Shown piece after piece: positions 14,901-15,304 of a stretch of DNA of 15,304 bases. Position 1 is the first letter of the stretch; each line of letters starts with the position of its first letter. This DNA is from Gammaproteobacteria bacterium (GTDB taxonomy: Bacteria; Pseudomonadota; Gammaproteobacteria; SZUA-229). Location: positions 1-15,304 of the forward strand of contig JAOUPA010000034.1 in assembly GCA_029880105.1 (NCBI GenBank), in the 5' to 3' direction. Under the pieces are notes generated by a model. The model was not told the DNA's origin, did no database searches, and saw nothing but the letters and a program-made list of their open reading frames with translations. The translations under genes were made by a program, and so were the position numbers.

Positions 14901-15304
14901 CGGTTCGGCATGTCGCAGTGAATTATAAAACGCCTCGGTGACCTGGCCGGTCAGCGTACGCCCCGACTGGTCGGTAATAGTGCCTGAGATCATAATCGGC
15001 AGCTCGATACAGTCTTCCTCGAACACCTGCTTGACTGCATAGATCGCCGCCTTGGCATTGAGCGTATCAAAAATAGTTTCAATCAGGATGATATCGGCAC
15101 CACCTTCGATCAGGCCACGGGTCGCCTCGGAATAATCCACCACCAGCTTTTCAAAAGTAATATTACGTGCTGACGGGTCGTTGACATCGGGCGAAATGGT
15201 CGCAGTCTTGTCGGTCGGACCAAGCACACCGGCGACATAACGCGGCTTGTCGGTTGTGCTTGCCGCATCCGCGGCTTCACGCGCCAGACGGGCGCCAGCC
15301 ACAT
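11931..15304 (-). CDS. metH: Cobalamin-dependent methionine synthase MetH (5' truncated)
   Basis: The C-terminal 1123 residues of MetH, which methylates homocysteine with 5-methyltetrahydrofolate through a cob(I)alamin/methylcobalamin cycle; the first about 104 residues lie outside the window. In order: rest of the homocysteine domain with zinc ligands Cys141 (GLNCALG), Cys206 and Cys207 (GGCCGT); the pterin-binding domain (about 245-500, with NVGERNNVTGSAMFKR and MIDSSKW); the cap helices; the cobalamin domain with GDVHDIGKN, where His655 is the lower axial ligand; and the AdoMet-binding reactivation domain with RPAPGYPACPDHTEK near the end. The offset to E. coli numbering is 104 at both Cys206 (Cys310) and His655 (His759), so the protein is collinear with the 1227-residue E. 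coli enzyme and intact in all visible parts. The frame continues past the window edge; GTG at 15302 is an internal valine codon. Confidence 0.98.
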   Translation of the reverse strand, partial: VAGARLAREAADAASTTDKPRYVAGVLGPTDKTATISPDVNDPSARNITFEKLVVDYSEATRGLIEGGADIILIETIFDTLNAKAAIYAVKQVFEEDCIELPIMISGTITDQSGRTLTGQVTEAFYNSLRHAEPISIGLNCALGAEELRQYVEELSRVADCYVSAHPNAGLPNPLAETGYDDTPENMSGHIREWAESGFLNIIGGCCGTSPDFIRAIADTVKNIAPRKIPALPIECRLSGLEPCNIGVDSLFVNVGERNNVTGSAMFKRLILEEKYEEALSVALQQVENGAQIIDINMDEGMLDSRAAMVKFLNLIASEPDISRVPMMIDSSKWDIIEAGLRCVQGKAIVNSISLKEGEEKFIEQAKKVRRYGAAVVVMAFDEDGQADTYDRKVEICTRSYKVLTEKVGFPPEDIIFDPNIFAVATGIEEHNNYAVDFIEATRTIKQTLPHAMVSGGVSNVSFSFRGNNMVREAIHSVFLYHAIKAGMDMGIVNAGQLAIYDDLPEELRNAVEDVILNKDPGATERLLEIAPNYVGDGAAIASKQDAAWRELPVKERLSHALVKGITEYIEVDTEEARQQADAPIHVIEGPLMDGMNVVGDLFGAGKMFLPQVVKSARVMKQAVAYLLPYIEAEKNGDVSSNGKILMATVKGDVHDIGKNIVGVVLQCNNYEVIDIGVMVPADKILAEAKKHNVDVIGLSGLITPSLDEMVHMASEMQRLGMNIPLMIGGATTSKIHTAVKIDPKYSNAVVYVADASRAVGVVGELLSGERSAEYVQDLKNEYEQMRVKRDQRQTTKKSSTLQQARDNKFQFDWRTYTPPVPTFTGLKVFENYSLKELVDYIDWTPFFRTWEMSGKYPQILDDEKVGMEAKKLLEDAQAMLRQIVDDGWLQARAVIGFFPANSNGDDIELYADDSRAEVQTVLHHLRQQLAKSAESPNWCLADFIAPKDSGQKDYIGAFAVTTGIGIDEHVARFEKKHDDYNSIMLKALADRLAEAFAERMHERVRKEFWAYSDESFSNAELIAEQYQGIRPAPGYPACPDHTEKQTLWELLQPEQNAGISITESFAMLPTAAVSGWYFSHPDARYFGIGKIQKDQVEDYTKRKNAELKVTERWLSPVLDYDT

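Noticed and set aside
1..15304. Possible defence system, prophage, integron or biosynthetic cluster.
   Set aside because: All recognised genes are housekeeping or widespread envelope genes; no integrase, transposase, toxin-antitoxin pair, repeat array or nuclease-helicase set is present. Rnd, Uup and the TerB-like gene are not arranged as a defence or tellurite operon.

Overview
This looks like ordinary core chromosome of a gammaproteobacterium. The evidence is an adjacent fabA-fabB pair, RNase D with the five DEDDy residues at E. coli numbering, a Ni-type glyoxalase I, Uup, a cobalamin-dependent MetH collinear with E. coli MetH, and two small families typical of the class (DUF4426 and DUF3301). 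G+C is near one half by eye, and I see no change in base use that would mark a transferred island. There are no tRNA or rRNA genes, insertion sequences, prophage genes or CRISPR arrays. I found no new multi-gene system.

Layout. Positions 1-717 (+) hold the 3' end of a CPYC glutaredoxin-like gene overlapping a TerB-like gene. Positions 724-1473 (-) hold an unrecognised helical protein, convergent with TerB and divergent from gloA (1547-1930, +). A 13-bp inverted repeat follows gloA, then a 93-residue membrane protein (2061-2342), a possible repeat remnant, and rnd (2469-3563), whose promoter sits so close to the ATG that the mRNA may be leaderless. A secreted DUF4426 protein (3691-4146, +) converges on a DUF3301 membrane protein (4149-4466, -). 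fabA-fabB (4579-6342, +) form an operon closed by a clear hairpin terminator. Next come a secreted acidic protein with a BamE-like C-terminal domain (6442-6990) and, overlapping its stop, a PLP enzyme of the ACC deaminase/D-cysteine desulfhydrase family that seems to use a non-standard start.

From 7932 to the right edge all genes are on the minus strand. In transcription order they are metH (5' end outside the window), a 381-bp non-coding gap, uup, a pirin and a FecR-domain periplasmic protein. The gap holds a tight cluster of DnaA-box-like sequences beside an AT-rich stretch and is the most unusual non-coding part of the window.

Functionally these are mostly housekeeping genes: anaerobic-type unsaturated fatty acid synthesis (FabA/FabB), stable RNA processing (RNase D), methylglyoxal detoxification (GloA), methionine synthesis (MetH), ribosome-associated ABC-F activity (Uup), and several envelope proteins of unknown role. 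The items most worth checking are the non-canonical start of the PLP enzyme, the possible leaderless rnd transcript, the DnaA-box cluster, and the inverted repeat after gloA.
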